This document shows, in pieces, positions 1-9,735 of a stretch of 64,000 bases of DNA. Each line of letters starts with the position of its first letter. Position 1 is the stretch's first letter. The position numbers and the translations under genes are program-made. Source of the DNA: Acidovorax carolinensis (GTDB lineage Bacteria > Pseudomonadota > Gammaproteobacteria > Burkholderiales > Burkholderiaceae_C); assembly GCF_002157145.1 (NCBI RefSeq), contig NZ_CP021361.1:3867501-3931500 (forward strand), given 5' to 3'. The notes below the pieces were generated by a model. That model was given only the letters and a program-made list of their open reading frames with translations, was not told the DNA's origin and did not search any database.

Positions 1-153
1 AGCCACCTGGCTGCCGCGCTGCCAGACCAGATCCTGCGGCAGGCAGACCGCCAGCGTGTGCCCGCGCCGCTGCGCCTCGCGCATCATGGCGAAGGTGGTG
101 TCTTTGTAGATCTTGAAGCTTTCCAGCGGATCAGCGATGAACAGGAGTTTCAT
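1..153 (-). CDS. gshB: Glutathione synthetase, N-terminal fragment (window edge)
   Basis: The first 51 codons of a gene that continues beyond the left edge. The start is the ATG at 153-151. The encoded N-terminus opens MKLLFIADP, followed by a [11 protein letters not shown] segment and EAQRRGH. This is the pattern at the N-terminus of bacterial GshB, the ATP-grasp enzyme that joins gamma-glutamylcysteine and glycine. gshA lies upstream on the same strand at 3610-4905, separated from gshB by kup and benE, so both glutathione steps are encoded here. Only the N-terminal substrate-binding part is visible; the ATP-grasp domain is outside the window. Confidence 0.85.
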   Translation of the reverse strand, partial: MKLLFIADPLESFKIYKDTTFAMMREAQRRGHTLAVCLPQDLVWQRGSQVA

Positions 154-250
154 GGTCTCTCAGGAAAAAGGCGCCCGGGCCAGAAGGACCCGCATGGCGA
201 AAACACGCGGCCGCCCCGAAAGGCATTGCCGCACACTGCATCTGACCGCG

Positions 251-1438
251 TCAGACACTCCCCTTCGGGGAACGCCTGTACTGTTGCACAAATAGCGCCA
301 GGCTGCCGGCGACCACGCCCCAGAACGCAGATCCCACGCCCGCCACCACCACGCCGCTGAGGGTGACCAGGAATGTGATCAATGCCGCCTCGCGGTGGGG
401 CTCGTCGCGCAGCGCGGCGGCCAGGCCATTGCCGATGGTGCCCAGCAGTGCCAGGCCGGCAATGGCAACCACCAGCTCTTTGGGAAATGCCGTCAGCAGG
501 CCCGTGACAACCGCGCCAAAAATGCCAATTGCCACATACAGCAAGCCGCAGGACACCGCCGCCGTGTAGCGCTTGTCGCGGTCCGGGTGGGCTTCCGGCC
601 CCATGCAGATGGCGGCCGTGATCGCGCTGAAATTCAGCGCATAGCCACCAAATGGCGCAAGCACCAGGGTCGCAAGCCCTGTCATGGTGATGAGGCGCGA
701 GACGGGCAGGTCATAGCCCGTGGCGCGGATCACCGCCACGCCCGGCAGGTTTTGCGACGCCATGGTCACAACAAACAAAGGGAGCGCCAGGCTGATGGCT
801 GCAGACAGGGTGAACTGCGGCGCCGTGAACACCGGCATGGCCAGTTCGAAGCGGATGACCGACCAGGACATCTCGCCACGCAGCGCGGCAAAGCCGATGG
901 CCAGTGCCAGCGTGACGACCACCGCATAGCGTGGCAACATGCGGCGCGCCACCAGATAGGTCCCCAGCATCAGCAAGACCAGCGGCAGGGCCGACTGCGC
1001 CGCAGCAAAAGCCTGCAGGCCAAACCGCGCCAGCACGCCCGCCAGCAGCGCTGCGGCAATCTCCATGGGGATGCGGTTCATGATGCGCTCGAACCAGCGC
1101 GTGACGCCCGCCAGCGTGATCAGCGCTGCACACACCATGAAAGCGCCCACCGCCTCTGCCATGCTGAAGCCCCCGGCCAGCCCGGCGGTGGCCAGCACGG
1201 CCGCGCCGGGTGTGGACCAGGCCACCATGACCGGCTTGCGCAGCAGCAGTGACGGCACCAGCGAGCACAGCCCCATGCCCAGCCCCAGGGCCCACATCCA
1301 CGAGGTGATTTGCGCGGGCGTGGCCTGGAAGGCTTGTGCAGCCTGGAACACGATGGCCACCGAACTCGTGAACCCCACCAGCACCGCGACAAACCCGGCG
1401 GTAAAGGCCGACAGGCTCAAGTCTTTGAAGAATTGCAT
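251..1438 (-). CDS. benE: BenE family benzoate/H+ symporter-like membrane transporter
   Basis: A 395-residue, very hydrophobic protein with about 11-12 predicted membrane segments. The motif SQNLPGVAVIRATGY around residues 228-242 is typical of the BenE/YdcO family of inner-membrane aromatic-acid transporters. I chose the ATG at 1438 (MQFFKDLSLSAF), because the longer in-frame extension to 1495 is a Pro/Arg-rich stretch unlike the family N-terminus. The gene lies between kup and gshB on the same strand. The aromatic dioxygenase cluster about 10 kb away makes aromatic-acid uptake plausible, but the family name does not prove the substrate. Confidence 0.85.
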   Translation of the reverse strand: MQFFKDLSLSAFTAGFVAVLVGFTSSVAIVFQAAQAFQATPAQITSWMWALGLGMGLCSLVPSLLLRKPVMVAWSTPGAAVLATAGLAGGFSMAEAVGAFMVCAALITLAGVTRWFERIMNRIPMEIAAALLAGVLARFGLQAFAAAQSALPLVLLMLGTYLVARRMLPRYAVVVTLALAIGFAALRGEMSWSVIRFELAMPVFTAPQFTLSAAISLALPLFVVTMASQNLPGVAVIRATGYDLPVSRLITMTGLATLVLAPFGGYALNFSAITAAICMGPEAHPDRDKRYTAAVSCGLLYVAIGIFGAVVTGLLTAFPKELVVAIAGLALLGTIGNGLAAALRDEPHREAALITFLVTLSGVVVAGVGSAFWGVVAGSLALFVQQYRRSPKGSV

Positions 1439-1511
1439 GGCCGCATTCTGGCACTGCACCCGGCCAGGCCGAGCCGGCTGCAGCCCCTGGTGCACGCCTC
1501 AATCAGCTATA

Positions 1512-1554
1512 CATTCAATAGCTGCTTGCGCTTTATACATCAGCGCTACCGGCC
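1512..1554. repeat. Palindromic repeat, copy 1 (between kup and benE)
   Basis: One copy of a dispersed repeat whose core, in this orientation, reads AATAGCTGCTTGCGCTT, then a short spacer, then an arm of the form AGCGCTRSMGGC. It starts 18 bp beyond the kup stop codon. Similar cores occur at ten other places in the window, on both strands. It can fold into a hairpin through the GCGCTT/AGCGC arms, but has no T-run. Confidence 0.6.
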
Positions 1555-1572
1555 AAAAACACGCAAAACCGG

Positions 1573-3441
1573 CTAGATTTCAATCTTGGAGCCCAGCTCG
1601 ACCACGGCGTTGTTGGGCAGATGCAGAAAGTCGGCAGCGCCGCTGGCGTTGTGGTGCATCTGGGCAAAAAGCTTCTCGCGCCAAGGCGCCATGCCGCTGC
1701 CGATGGTGGGGATGATGGTGTCGCGCGACAGGAAATAGCTGGTCGTCATGGGCTCCACATCACAACCGCGCCCGCGCAATTGGCGCAGCGCGCTGGGTAT
1801 GTCGGGATCGTTCTTGAACCCGTAATGCACCACCACCTGCCAGCAATCATGCCCCAGCGGCTCCACGTTCAGGCGCTTGTCCAGCCCGATCCAGGGCACC
1901 TCGTGGTTGTGCACGGTGACAAACAGGTTCTGGCGATGCAGCACCTTGTTGTGCTTGAGGTTGTGCAGCATGGCGTTGGGCACGGCCCCCGGCTCGGCTG
2001 TCAAGAACACCGCCGTGCCATCCACGCGGGTGGGCGGGCTCAGGAACACCGACTCGAGAAAACCTTTGAGGTCGATGGCATCGGCGCGCAGCTTCTCGTT
2101 GAGCAGGCGACGCCCCTCCTTCCAGGTCATCATCAGCACGAACACGCCACCGCCGATCATCAGCGGGAACCATCCGCCCTGGAACAGCTTGAGCAGATTC
2201 GAGGTGAAAAAGGCCAGATCCACCACAAAGAAGCAGCCTGTGGCCGCGATGCACAGCGCCAGCGGATAGCCCCAGCCATAGCGGATGACAAAGAACGTCA
2301 GGGTGGTGGTGATCAGCATGTCCAGCGTGACGGCGATGCCATAGGCCGCCGCCAGGTTGCTGGACGAGCGGAACATCACCACCGCCAGCACAATGGCCAC
2401 GAACAGGCCCCAGTTGACCAGCGGTATGTAGATCTGCCCCGTATCCCGCACGCTGGTGTGCAGGATGTTCAGGCGCGGCAGATACCCGAGCTGGATCACC
2501 TGCTTGGTCACGCTGAAGGCGCCCGTGATGAGCGCCTGCGAAGCAATCACCGTGGCCAGCGTGGCCATGACCACCAGCGGCACCAAGGCCCAATCGGGCG
2601 CCATCATGAAGAACGGGTTTTTCACCGCCTCGGGTTCGGCCAGCAGCAATGCGCCCTGGCCGAAATAGTTGAGTGTCAGCGCCGGCATGGCCACGCCAAA
2701 CCAGGCCAGGCGGATGGGGCGCTTGCCGAAATGCCCCAGGTCGGCATACAGCGCCTCGGCCCCGGTCACACACAGCACCACGGCGCCCAGAATGATGAAG
2801 CTGATGCCCGGATGCGCCCACATGAACCCCAGCGCGTGGTGCGGGCTCATGGCCCAAAGGATTTCAGGGTGGGTGACGATGTGCGACACGCCCAGCACGG
2901 CAATCGTCAAGAACCAGATGAGCGTGACGGGCCCGAAGAACTTGCCGATGCCGCTGGTGCCCCGTTTCTGCACGACAAACAGGCAAAAAAGCACCACCAG
3001 CGTGAGCGGAATCACATACTGCTTGAAGTGGGGCGAGACCACCTCCAGCCCCTCCACCGCGGAAAGCACCGAGATGGCCGGGGTGATGACGCCATCACCA
3101 TAAAACAGCGAGGTGCCGAAGATGCCCACCGCCAGCAGCACCTTGCGCAGCCGGGGCTTGTCTTTCACTGCCTGCGAGGCCAGCGCCAGCATGGCAATGA
3201 GCCCGCCCTCGCCATTGTTGTCGGCACGCAGCACCAGCACCACGTATTTGAGGGAGACGATGACCGTCAGGGTCCAGAAGAAGATGGACAGGATGCCGTA
3301 GATGTTGTCCGGCGTGAACGGCACATGGCCCGAGCCGAAGACCTCCTTGACCGCATACAGCACGCTGGTGCCGATATCGCCATAGACAACACCGATGGCG
3401 CCCAGCGTGAGCGCTGCGAGCGATGATTTGGAGCTTTGCAC
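1573..3441 (-). CDS. kup: Kup-type potassium uptake permease
   Basis: A low-affinity K+/H+ symporter of the KUP/HAK family in the inner membrane. About 12 membrane segments fill the first 440 residues, followed by a hydrophilic C-terminal domain. The family signature YGDIGTS is at residues 20-26. I prefer the GTG at 3441 ([11 protein letters not shown], 622 residues, the E. coli Kup length) because a run of six G lies about 5 nt upstream; a second GTG at 3447 is possible. The open frame extends to 3555 but the extra residues do not resemble the family. Potassium systems cluster here: trkH and trkA lie 1.6-4.5 kb upstream on the same strand. Confidence 0.93.
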   Translation of the reverse strand: MQSSKSSLAALTLGAIGVVYGDIGTSVLYAVKEVFGSGHVPFTPDNIYGILSIFFWTLTVIVSLKYVVLVLRADNNGEGGLIAMLALASQAVKDKPRLRKVLLAVGIFGTSLFYGDGVITPAISVLSAVEGLEVVSPHFKQYVIPLTLVVLFCLFVVQKRGTSGIGKFFGPVTLIWFLTIAVLGVSHIVTHPEILWAMSPHHALGFMWAHPGISFIILGAVVLCVTGAEALYADLGHFGKRPIRLAWFGVAMPALTLNYFGQGALLLAEPEAVKNPFFMMAPDWALVPLVVMATLATVIASQALITGAFSVTKQVIQLGYLPRLNILHTSVRDTGQIYIPLVNWGLFVAIVLAVVMFRSSSNLAAAYGIAVTLDMLITTTLTFFVIRYGWGYPLALCIAATGCFFVVDLAFFTSNLLKLFQGGWFPLMIGGGVFVLMMTWKEGRRLLNEKLRADAIDLKGFLESVFLSPPTRVDGTAVFLTAEPGAVPNAMLHNLKHNKVLHRQNLFVTVHNHEVPWIGLDKRLNVEPLGHDCWQVVVHYGFKNDPDIPSALRQLRGRGCDVEPMTTSYFLSRDTIIPTIGSGMAPWREKLFAQMHHNASGAADFLHLPNNAVVELGSKIEI

Positions 3442-3538
3442 TGACACCCCCCGCTGCACTGGGCAAGACAGGGTTCCGTAACTTTTGGGAACGCTATTGT
3501 GCGCCCGCCCTCGTATTCGTGTATCGGCCCCACGGGTC

Positions 3539-3555
3539 TTGTTGCAGTGCAACAA
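3539..3555. promoter_or_regulatory. 17-bp perfect palindrome upstream of kup
   Basis: TTGTTGCA, one central G, then TGCAACAA: two 8-bp arms in the gshA-kup intergenic gap, about 98 bp before the kup start. The size and symmetry suit a dimeric repressor or activator site. From memory it resembles TGCA-core sites of betaproteobacterial polyhydroxyalkanoate regulators (PhaR/PhbF), but I cannot confirm the cognate protein. Confidence 0.4.
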
Positions 3556-3609
3556 CTACCCTCTGGCCCCGGCGCCCAAGGCGTGGCATGGGTGGCGCAG
3601 TCACCCGGG

Positions 3610-4905
3610 TCAGTCGTAAATCTCGGCGTCCGGGTTGGTGGCTTCCAGCTCATAGCTGGCGGCCAGCATCGCCAGACGCGCCACCACGCCATACATGTAA
3701 AAGCGGTTCGGCGCACTCACGCCAGGGCGCACACCCGGCTGGGGCAGGTGGGTGCTGTGCTCGAAGGCCAGGGGCACGAAGCTGGCGCCCGGGGCGTTGA
3801 GGTTCTCGTCCACGCCGCGCTCGGCATGCATGCGATAGAAGCCGCCCACCACATAGCGGTCCATCATGTAGACCACGGGCTCGGCCACGGCCTCATGCAC
3901 CCGCTCCTGCGTGAGCACCCCTTCCTGGATGATCACATCGCTGACCGGCTGACCATCCTTGATGACGGCCATCTTGTTCTTCGTCTTGCGGTTCAAGGCA
4001 TCGAGCTCCTTGGCATCGCGCACCGTCATGATGCCCATGCCATAGGTGCCGTTGTTGGCCTTGACGATCACGAACGGTTTTTCGTGGATGCCATATTCCT
4101 TGTACTTGCGCCGCACCTTGGCCAACAACGCATCCACGCCGCTTTGCAGCGCATCCATGCCCGTGCCTTCGACAAAGTCCACATCGCCGCACTGGCTGAA
4201 CATCGGATTGATCAGCCAAGGGTCGATGCCCAGCATCTTGCCAAAACGCTTGGCCACCTCTTCGTAGTTCTTGAAATGCGTGCTCTTCTTGCGCACGCTC
4301 CAGCCGGCGTGCAGCGGCGGCAGCAGATACTGCTCGTGGATGTCTTCCAGAATACCGGGCGCCCCGGCAGACAGGTCGTTGTTGAGCAGGATGGTGCAGG
4401 GGTCAAAGTCCTTGAGGCCCAGCCGCCCCTTGGTGCGGATCACGGGTTCGAGCATCACCGAGTCGCCATTGGGCAGCTCGATCAACGTGGATTTCTTGAT
4501 CTCGGGGCTGATGGAGCCCACGCGCACATTCAGGCCCGCCATGTTGAAGATGCGCTGCAGCTGCACCACGTTGGCCAGGTAGAACGTGTTGCGGGTGTGG
4601 TTCTCGGGAATGATCAGCAGATTGCGCGCCTCGGGGCAGATCTTCTCGATGGCAGCCATGGCGGCCTGCACGGCCAGCGGCAGCATCTCTTTGGTGAGGT
4701 TGTTCCAGCCGCCGGGGAACAGGTTGGTGTCCACCGGCGCGAGCTTGAAGCCGGCATTGCGGATATCGACCGAGGTGTAGAACGGCGGCGTGTGCTCCAT
4801 CCACTCCAGCCGGAACCAGCGTTCGATGGCGGGCATCGAGTCAAGAATGCGCTGTTCGAGTTCGTTGATCGGCCCCGTGAGGGCCGTGATGAGATGCGGA
4901 ACCAT
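3610..4905 (-). CDS. gshA: Glutamate-cysteine ligase, ferrooxidans type
   Basis: A soluble 431-residue protein matching the GshA family first defined in Acidithiobacillus ferrooxidans and common in betaproteobacteria, distinct in sequence from E. coli GshA. It makes gamma-glutamylcysteine, the first step of glutathione synthesis. Recognisable segments include DTNLFPGGWNNL (about residues 59-70), PENHTRNTFY (about 100-109) and VKANNGTYGMGIMT in the C-terminal third. The start at 4905 (MVPHLITALTGPINELEQ) matches the family start. trkH ends 97 bp upstream on the same strand and kup follows after 168 bp. gshB lies further down, after kup and benE. Confidence 0.92.
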   Translation of the reverse strand: MVPHLITALTGPINELEQRILDSMPAIERWFRLEWMEHTPPFYTSVDIRNAGFKLAPVDTNLFPGGWNNLTKEMLPLAVQAAMAAIEKICPEARNLLIIPENHTRNTFYLANVVQLQRIFNMAGLNVRVGSISPEIKKSTLIELPNGDSVMLEPVIRTKGRLGLKDFDPCTILLNNDLSAGAPGILEDIHEQYLLPPLHAGWSVRKKSTHFKNYEEVAKRFGKMLGIDPWLINPMFSQCGDVDFVEGTGMDALQSGVDALLAKVRRKYKEYGIHEKPFVIVKANNGTYGMGIMTVRDAKELDALNRKTKNKMAVIKDGQPVSDVIIQEGVLTQERVHEAVAEPVVYMMDRYVVGGFYRMHAERGVDENLNAPGASFVPLAFEHSTHLPQPGVRPGVSAPNRFYMYGVVARLAMLAASYELEATNPDAEIYD

Positions 4906-5002
4906 AGATGCCCTTGGGAAGCGATTGCGGTGGATTGTAGGGATTTGGGGACGGGCCAGGTATTCGCAAGCCGCTGCCGCGGCAGTGCGGATGGCGCCCG
5001 CA

Positions 5003-6469
5003 CTAACGGCGCCAGAACGCCGGGGTGAGCAAGGCCATGAAGCTCAGTATTTCCAGCCGTCCCAGCAGCATCGCCAGGGTGCACACCCAGATCTGAAAAT
5101 CGGTCAGCACCGCAAAGTTGGAGGCGGGCCCAACGGCACCCAGGCCCGGCCCCGCGCAGTTGACACTGGCCAGCACCGCCGAGAACGCGGTCACCGGGTC
5201 CAGGTCGGTCAGCAGCAGCACCATGCTCAGCCCGAAGATCGTGGCGCCATACACCAGCATGAAGGCCAGCACAGAGAAGATCACCCGGTTGTCCACCACC
5301 GCATCGCCCAGCCGCACGGGCTGCACGGCGCGCGGGTGCACCAGCCGGTTCATTTCGCGGCGCGCCTGCTTGAGCAAGATCAGCATGCGCACCATCTTGA
5401 TGCCGCAGCCGGTGGAGCCCGCACTGGTGGCCACGCCCGACAGCAACAGCATGAACACCGGCGCAAACACCGGCCAGCCCAGATAATCCACCGTGGCATA
5501 GCCGGTGGTCGAGGCCATGGAAACCAGGTTGAACATGCCATGGCGCAGCGCATCCAGCGGCGCATACACGCCCTTCACCCACAGCAATGCAGCCACCAGC
5601 AGCCCCCCGCCCACCAGCGTGAACAAGGTCGCACGCAGCTCGGGGTCGTGCCAGAAGCCGTGCCAGTGGCCCTTGCGAATCGCCACGAAATACAGCGCAA
5701 AGTTGCAGCTGGCCACCAGCATGAAGACGATGCAGATGGCTTCGAGCAGCGGCGACTGGAAATACCCGAAGCTCTGGTCATGCGGCGACAGCCCGCCCAG
5801 GCTGACGGTAGAGAACATGTGCATCAGCGCATCCAGCGGCGCCATGCCCGCCGCCCAGTAGGCCAGGCCGCACAGGGTGGAAAACAGGGCATACACGCCC
5901 CACAGCCCTTTGGCCGTGCCAGTCATGCGCGGCGTGAGCTTGGTGTCTTTGAGCGGCCCGGCCGCCTCGGCCTTGAAAAGCTGGCTGCCACCCACCCCGA
6001 GCAGCGGCAACACCGCCACCGCCAGGATCAGAATGCCCATGCCGCCCATCCACTGCAAGAAGGTGCGCCACACATTCACCGAAACGGGCAAGCTGTCCAG
6101 GCCGGTCAGCACCGTGGAGCCCGTAGTGGTCAGGCCTGACACCGCCTCGAAGTACGCGTGCGTGAACGACATGGGCCGCCCGACGTGGTGCCCCGCCAGC
6201 ATTAGCGGCACGGCGGCAGCCAACGGCAGCAGCATCCACACCAGCGAGACCAGCATCACGCCGTGGCGCGGCTGCAGCTCCTGCCGGAACAGGCGCAGGC
6301 GCCACCACAGCCAGGCGCCCGCCAGCAGCGATCCCGCCATGGCCAGCGGGTACACATGCCACACCCCGTCACCGGTCCAGAGCGAGACCGCCAGCGGCAG
6401 CCCCATGGACAGCGAAAAGATCATGACCAGGATGCCCAGCACCCGCAGCACGGGAAACATGTCCACCAT
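5003..6469 (-). CDS. trkH: Trk system potassium uptake membrane protein TrkH
   Basis: A 488-residue channel-forming subunit of the Trk K+ uptake system. It is strongly hydrophobic with about ten membrane helices and the four pseudo-repeated pore loops of the TrkH/KtrB family. Glycine-rich selectivity-filter segments include SGLTTTGSTV (about residues 110-119), SLGGLSPHD, ASTTGYAT and AGSTGCGIKM, each with a filter-position Gly. It starts 23 bp downstream of trkA, so the two form an operon. The cytoplasmic partner TrkA gates it by binding NAD(H). Confidence 0.94.
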   Translation of the reverse strand: MVDMFPVLRVLGILVMIFSLSMGLPLAVSLWTGDGVWHVYPLAMAGSLLAGAWLWWRLRLFRQELQPRHGVMLVSLVWMLLPLAAAVPLMLAGHHVGRPMSFTHAYFEAVSGLTTTGSTVLTGLDSLPVSVNVWRTFLQWMGGMGILILAVAVLPLLGVGGSQLFKAEAAGPLKDTKLTPRMTGTAKGLWGVYALFSTLCGLAYWAAGMAPLDALMHMFSTVSLGGLSPHDQSFGYFQSPLLEAICIVFMLVASCNFALYFVAIRKGHWHGFWHDPELRATLFTLVGGGLLVAALLWVKGVYAPLDALRHGMFNLVSMASTTGYATVDYLGWPVFAPVFMLLLSGVATSAGSTGCGIKMVRMLILLKQARREMNRLVHPRAVQPVRLGDAVVDNRVIFSVLAFMLVYGATIFGLSMVLLLTDLDPVTAFSAVLASVNCAGPGLGAVGPASNFAVLTDFQIWVCTLAMLLGRLEILSFMALLTPAFWRR

Positions 6470-6492
6470 GGTTTCTTGCCAGCCTGGTTGGT

Positions 6493-7956
6493 TCAGAAGA
6501 ACGTGGCACTCACGCGGAAGAGCTTTTCCACGTCGCGCACCAGCCGCTTGTGGGGCAGGAAGAACACCACATGGTCGTTGCTCTCCAGCACCGTGCTGCT
6601 GCGCGGAATGATCACCTGCGGCTCGCGCAGGTCATCGGGCGAGACCTCGTGCGCAACCAGCGAATCCGGCAGGCCGCGCACGATGAGGCCGATGTGCACG
6701 TCGCGCGGCAGGGCCAGCTCGCTGACCTTGCGGCCCACCACGCGCGAGGTCTTGCGGTCCCCGCGCACCACGATCTCCAGCGCCTCGGCCACGCCCCGGC
6801 GCAGGCTGTGCACGGCCTGCACATCGCCCTGGCGCACGTAGGCCAGCAGCTCGCCCAGCATGGCCTGCGCGGGCGACAGGGCAATGTCGATCTGCGTGCC
6901 ATGCATCAGGTCGGCATAGCTGCGCCGGTTGATGAGCGCCAGCACGCGGCGCGCGCCCATGCGCTTGGCCAGCAGGCAGGACATGATGTTGTCCTCGTCG
7001 TCGTCGGTGAGGGCCAGAAAGAGATCGATTTCGTCGATGCTCTCATCCCCGAGCAGGTTTTCATCGGTGGTGTCGCCCTGCAGCACCAACGTGTCGGACG
7101 GCAGGCGCGAGGCCAGCTCGATGCAGCGCGCGCTGTCATCCTCGATGATCTTCACCAGATAGCGCCCAGCCTCCTTGCCCAGCTCCAGCGCCAGGTGCAG
7201 GCCCACACGGCCCCCCCCGGCGATCATGATGCGGCGCACCGGCCGCACCGGTGTGGCATCCCGACGGTGCAAGGTGGCCAGCACATGGGCGATGTGCTCG
7301 CGCGCGGCCAGCACAAAAACCTCGTCGCCGGGCTCGATGCGGGTTTCGCCGGCACAGGCCACGAAACGATCGGGCTCTTCCGGAAAGCGGCGGTAAATGG
7401 CCACCAGGCGCACGGCCACCTCCGGGGTGCTGTTGCGCATCTCGGCCACGGTGTGCCCCACCATGGGCGCGCCGGCACGCGCCCGCACCGACACCAGGCA
7501 GGCCCGCCCACCGGCAAACTCGCGCACCTGCATGGCCTCGGGGTACTCGATGAGCTTGCCGATGTAGCGCGTGAGGGATTGTTCGGGGCAGATGATGCGG
7601 TCCACTGCAAAGCCCTCGGGGCCCGTGAGCAGCGGATCGGCCTGAAACCCCATGGAGCGCACGCGCGCGATGCGCTTGGGGATGTTGAACAGCAGCTGCG
7701 CCACTTTGCAGCACACCAGGTTGGTCTCGTCCTGCGCGGCGCAGGCGATCAACAGGTCGGTGTCCTTGGCGCCCGCCTCGGCCAGCACGGCCGGGTCAAT
7801 GCCGTCGCCCACCACGCCGCGCAGGTCAAAGCGCGACTCCAGATCACGCAGGCGCTCGGCATCGGTGTCGATGACGGTGATGTCGTTGCGCTCCGACACC
7901 AGGCTGTCGGCCACGCTCTGGCCCACGCGGCCCGCTCCGAGGATGATGATTTTCAT
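6493..7956 (-). CDS. trkA: Trk system potassium uptake regulator TrkA
   Basis: A 487-residue cytoplasmic regulator with two RCK repeats. The first Rossmann nucleotide-binding motif is GAGRVG at residues 7-12 and the second is GGGRVG at about 247-252. Each is followed by a TrkA-C domain, so the length and duplicated layout match Gram-negative TrkA. It binds NAD(H) and controls TrkH. It is the promoter-proximal gene of the trkA-trkH pair. EIIA-Ntr (ptsN, at 26383-26850 here) is known in E. coli to bind TrkA, so that functional link is possible in this genome. Confidence 0.95.
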   Translation of the reverse strand: MKIIILGAGRVGQSVADSLVSERNDITVIDTDAERLRDLESRFDLRGVVGDGIDPAVLAEAGAKDTDLLIACAAQDETNLVCCKVAQLLFNIPKRIARVRSMGFQADPLLTGPEGFAVDRIICPEQSLTRYIGKLIEYPEAMQVREFAGGRACLVSVRARAGAPMVGHTVAEMRNSTPEVAVRLVAIYRRFPEEPDRFVACAGETRIEPGDEVFVLAAREHIAHVLATLHRRDATPVRPVRRIMIAGGGRVGLHLALELGKEAGRYLVKIIEDDSARCIELASRLPSDTLVLQGDTTDENLLGDESIDEIDLFLALTDDDEDNIMSCLLAKRMGARRVLALINRRSYADLMHGTQIDIALSPAQAMLGELLAYVRQGDVQAVHSLRRGVAEALEIVVRGDRKTSRVVGRKVSELALPRDVHIGLIVRGLPDSLVAHEVSPDDLREPQVIIPRSSTVLESNDHVVFFLPHKRLVRDVEKLFRVSATFF

Positions 7957-7983
7957 GTGGTATCGGCCTTCAGCGCAATACTG

Positions 7984-8016
7984 TCAAGCGCTACCAGCTA
8001 TGAAATAAGGAGCAAA
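7984..8016. repeat. Palindromic repeat, partial copy 2 (after proA)
   Basis: A partial copy of the dispersed repeat, with AAGCGCTACCAGCTATGAAAT followed by AGCAAA. It ends exactly at the proA stop codon (8017-8019) and fills most of the trkA-proA gap. Only one arm and its flank are recognisable. Confidence 0.5.
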
Positions 8017-9297
8017 TCAGTTCCGCACCTCACCCTCGCCCAGCACCACGTACTTGAGCGAGGTGAGCCCTTCCAGCCCCACGGGCCCGCGCGCGTGGAA
8101 CTTGTCGGTGCTGATGCCGATTTCGGCCCCCAGGCCAAACTCGAAGCCGTCGGCAAAGCGCGTGCTGGCGTTCACCATCACGCTGGCCGAATCCACCTCG
8201 CGCAAAAAGCGCTGGGCGTGCACATGGTTGGTCGTGAGGATGGCGTCGGTGTGGTGGCTTGAATAGTGGTTGATGTGGGCAATGGCTTCGTCCACACCCG
8301 CCACCACCTTCACGCTGATGATGGGCGCGAGGTATTCCTCAGACCAGTCCTGCTCGGTCGCCGCGGCAAGCTTTGCGCCGGGCACGCTGGCCAAAATGGC
8401 CATGGCTTCGGGGCAACCGCGCATTTCCACGCCCTTGGCGGCATACACGGCGCCGATCTGGGGCAGAAACTCGGCCGCCACACCGCGCGCCACCAGCAGG
8501 CCTTCGCTGGCGTTGCAGGGGCTGTATTTGCTGGTCTTGGCGTTGTCGGCCACCTTCACTGCCATCGCGATGTCGCAGGGATCGTCCACATAGGTGTGGC
8601 AGTTGCCATCGAGGTGCTTGATGACGGGCACCTTGGCGTCGCGGCTGATGCGCTCGATCAGGCCCTTGCCGCCGCGCGGAATGATCACATCCACAAACTG
8701 CGGCATGGTGATGAGCTGGCCCACGGCCTCGCGGTCGGTGGTCTGCACGAGTTGCACGGCATCCTCGGGCAGACCGGCTTCGGCCAGCGCCTGCTGCACG
8801 ATTTTGGCCAGCGCCTTGTTGGAATCAATGGCCTCGGAGCCGCCACGCAGGATGCAGGCATTGCCGCTCTTGATGCTAAGGCTGGCCGCCTCGATGGTCA
8901 CGTTGGGGCGGCTCTCGTAGATCATGCCGAACACGCCAATGGGCACGCGCATCTGGCCCACGCGGATGCCACTGGGCTGCTGCTTCATGCCCGTGATCTC
9001 GCCAATGATGTCGGGCATGGCGGCGAGCTGCTCGCAGCCCTGGGCACAGGTTTCCAGCACCTTGGGGCTGAGCTGGAGGCGGTCCACCATGGGTTCGGAC
9101 AGGCCCGCGGCGCGGGCGCGCGCCAGATCGCGGGCATTGTCGGTCTGCAGGGCTGCGGTGTTGTCGCGCAGCAGCCGCGCCAGGGCCTTGAGCGCTTTGT
9201 TTTTAATAGCTGCTGGCGCTTTAGCCATAAGGGCTGAAGCCACTTTTGCCTGTAAACCGAGGGCGTGGGTGTATTCGGTGACGTTGAGGGCGTTCAT
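8017..9297 (-). CDS. proA: Gamma-glutamyl phosphate reductase
   Basis: The second enzyme of proline synthesis. It reduces gamma-glutamyl phosphate to glutamate semialdehyde with NADPH in the cytoplasm. It has the aldehyde-dehydrogenase-superfamily fold, and the catalytic Cys is C261 in SPCNASEG. The ATG at 9297 ([14 protein letters not shown], 426 residues) is preferred to the longer frame starting at 9336. Residues 14-33 are encoded by a copy of the dispersed palindromic repeat in frame, yet protein length and the Ala-rich N-terminal pattern stay normal. In many relatives proA follows holA; here the dodecin gene lies between them on the other strand. Confidence 0.95.
   Translation of the reverse strand: MNALNVTEYTHALGLQAKVASALMAKAPAAIKNKALKALARLLRDNTAALQTDNARDLARARAAGLSEPMVDRLQLSPKVLETCAQGCEQLAAMPDIIGEITGMKQQPSGIRVGQMRVPIGVFGMIYESRPNVTIEAASLSIKSGNACILRGGSEAIDSNKALAKIVQQALAEAGLPEDAVQLVQTTDREAVGQLITMPQFVDVIIPRGGKGLIERISRDAKVPVIKHLDGNCHTYVDDPCDIAMAVKVADNAKTSKYSPCNASEGLLVARGVAAEFLPQIGAVYAAKGVEMRGCPEAMAILASVPGAKLAAATEQDWSEEYLAPIISVKVVAGVDEAIAHINHYSSHHTDAILTTNHVHAQRFLREVDSASVMVNASTRFADGFEFGLGAEIGISTDKFHARGPVGLEGLTSLKYVVLGEGEVRN
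9201..9256. repeat. Palindromic repeat, copy 3, in frame inside proA
   Basis: Contains TTTTAATAGCTGCTGGCGCTT, a spacer, AAGGGCTGAAGCCA and CTTTTGCCTG, which align along most of the repeat consensus. It is read antisense to this orientation as ProA residues 14-33 with no stop codon and no net length change compared with family members. Confidence 0.55.
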
Positions 9298-9480
9298 ACG
9301 AGGATTTTGCCGCAGATACCTCGCTGCCGCTGCCACGCCTCAATCCCCTGGGCCATACCGCAGCTGCCATGCATGGCGAAAGGCGGCTCAGCCGACTACG
9401 GCTTCAGGTGGATTTGTCCGACAGGGGCGTGCGGCCGCCGCGCCTAGCATGGGGGCTTCCCCCACCCTTCGGAGCCCACC

Positions 9481-9687
9481 ATGAGCGTCGCCAAAGTCAT
9501 TGAAGTCAGTGCCACCAGCAAGACCAGTTTCGAGGATGCCATCAACCAGGGCATTGCCCGCGCCTGCGACACCATCGCCAACGTGCGTGGCGCCTGGATC
9601 AAGGAACAGAAGGTGTCCATCGAGGGCGGCCGCATCACCGGGTACCGGGTGAACATGCAGGTCACCTTTGTGCTCGACGAAAAATAA
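9481..9687 (+). CDS. Dodecin flavin-binding protein
   Basis: A 68-residue protein with the complete dodecin pattern: MSVAKVIEVSATS, an amphipathic helix (SFEDAINQGIARA), then VRGAWIKEQKV with the flavin-stacking Trp, and a C-terminal strand ending VNMQVTFVLDEK. Dodecins form hollow dodecamers that store riboflavin or FMN and protect against flavin photochemistry. It is a single gene, divergent from proA and convergent with holA. Confidence 0.93.
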   Translation: MSVAKVIEVSATSKTSFEDAINQGIARACDTIANVRGAWIKEQKVSIEGGRITGYRVNMQVTFVLDEK

Positions 9688-9735
9688 GCACCCCGAACCG
9701 CTATCAGCCGAGCGCCAGTTCCGCTGGTGCCTGTC

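Noticed and set aside
1621..3426. A 601-codon plus-strand frame opposite kup
   Set aside because: Shadow of kup third-codon GC; no family similarity, and kup motifs are unambiguous.
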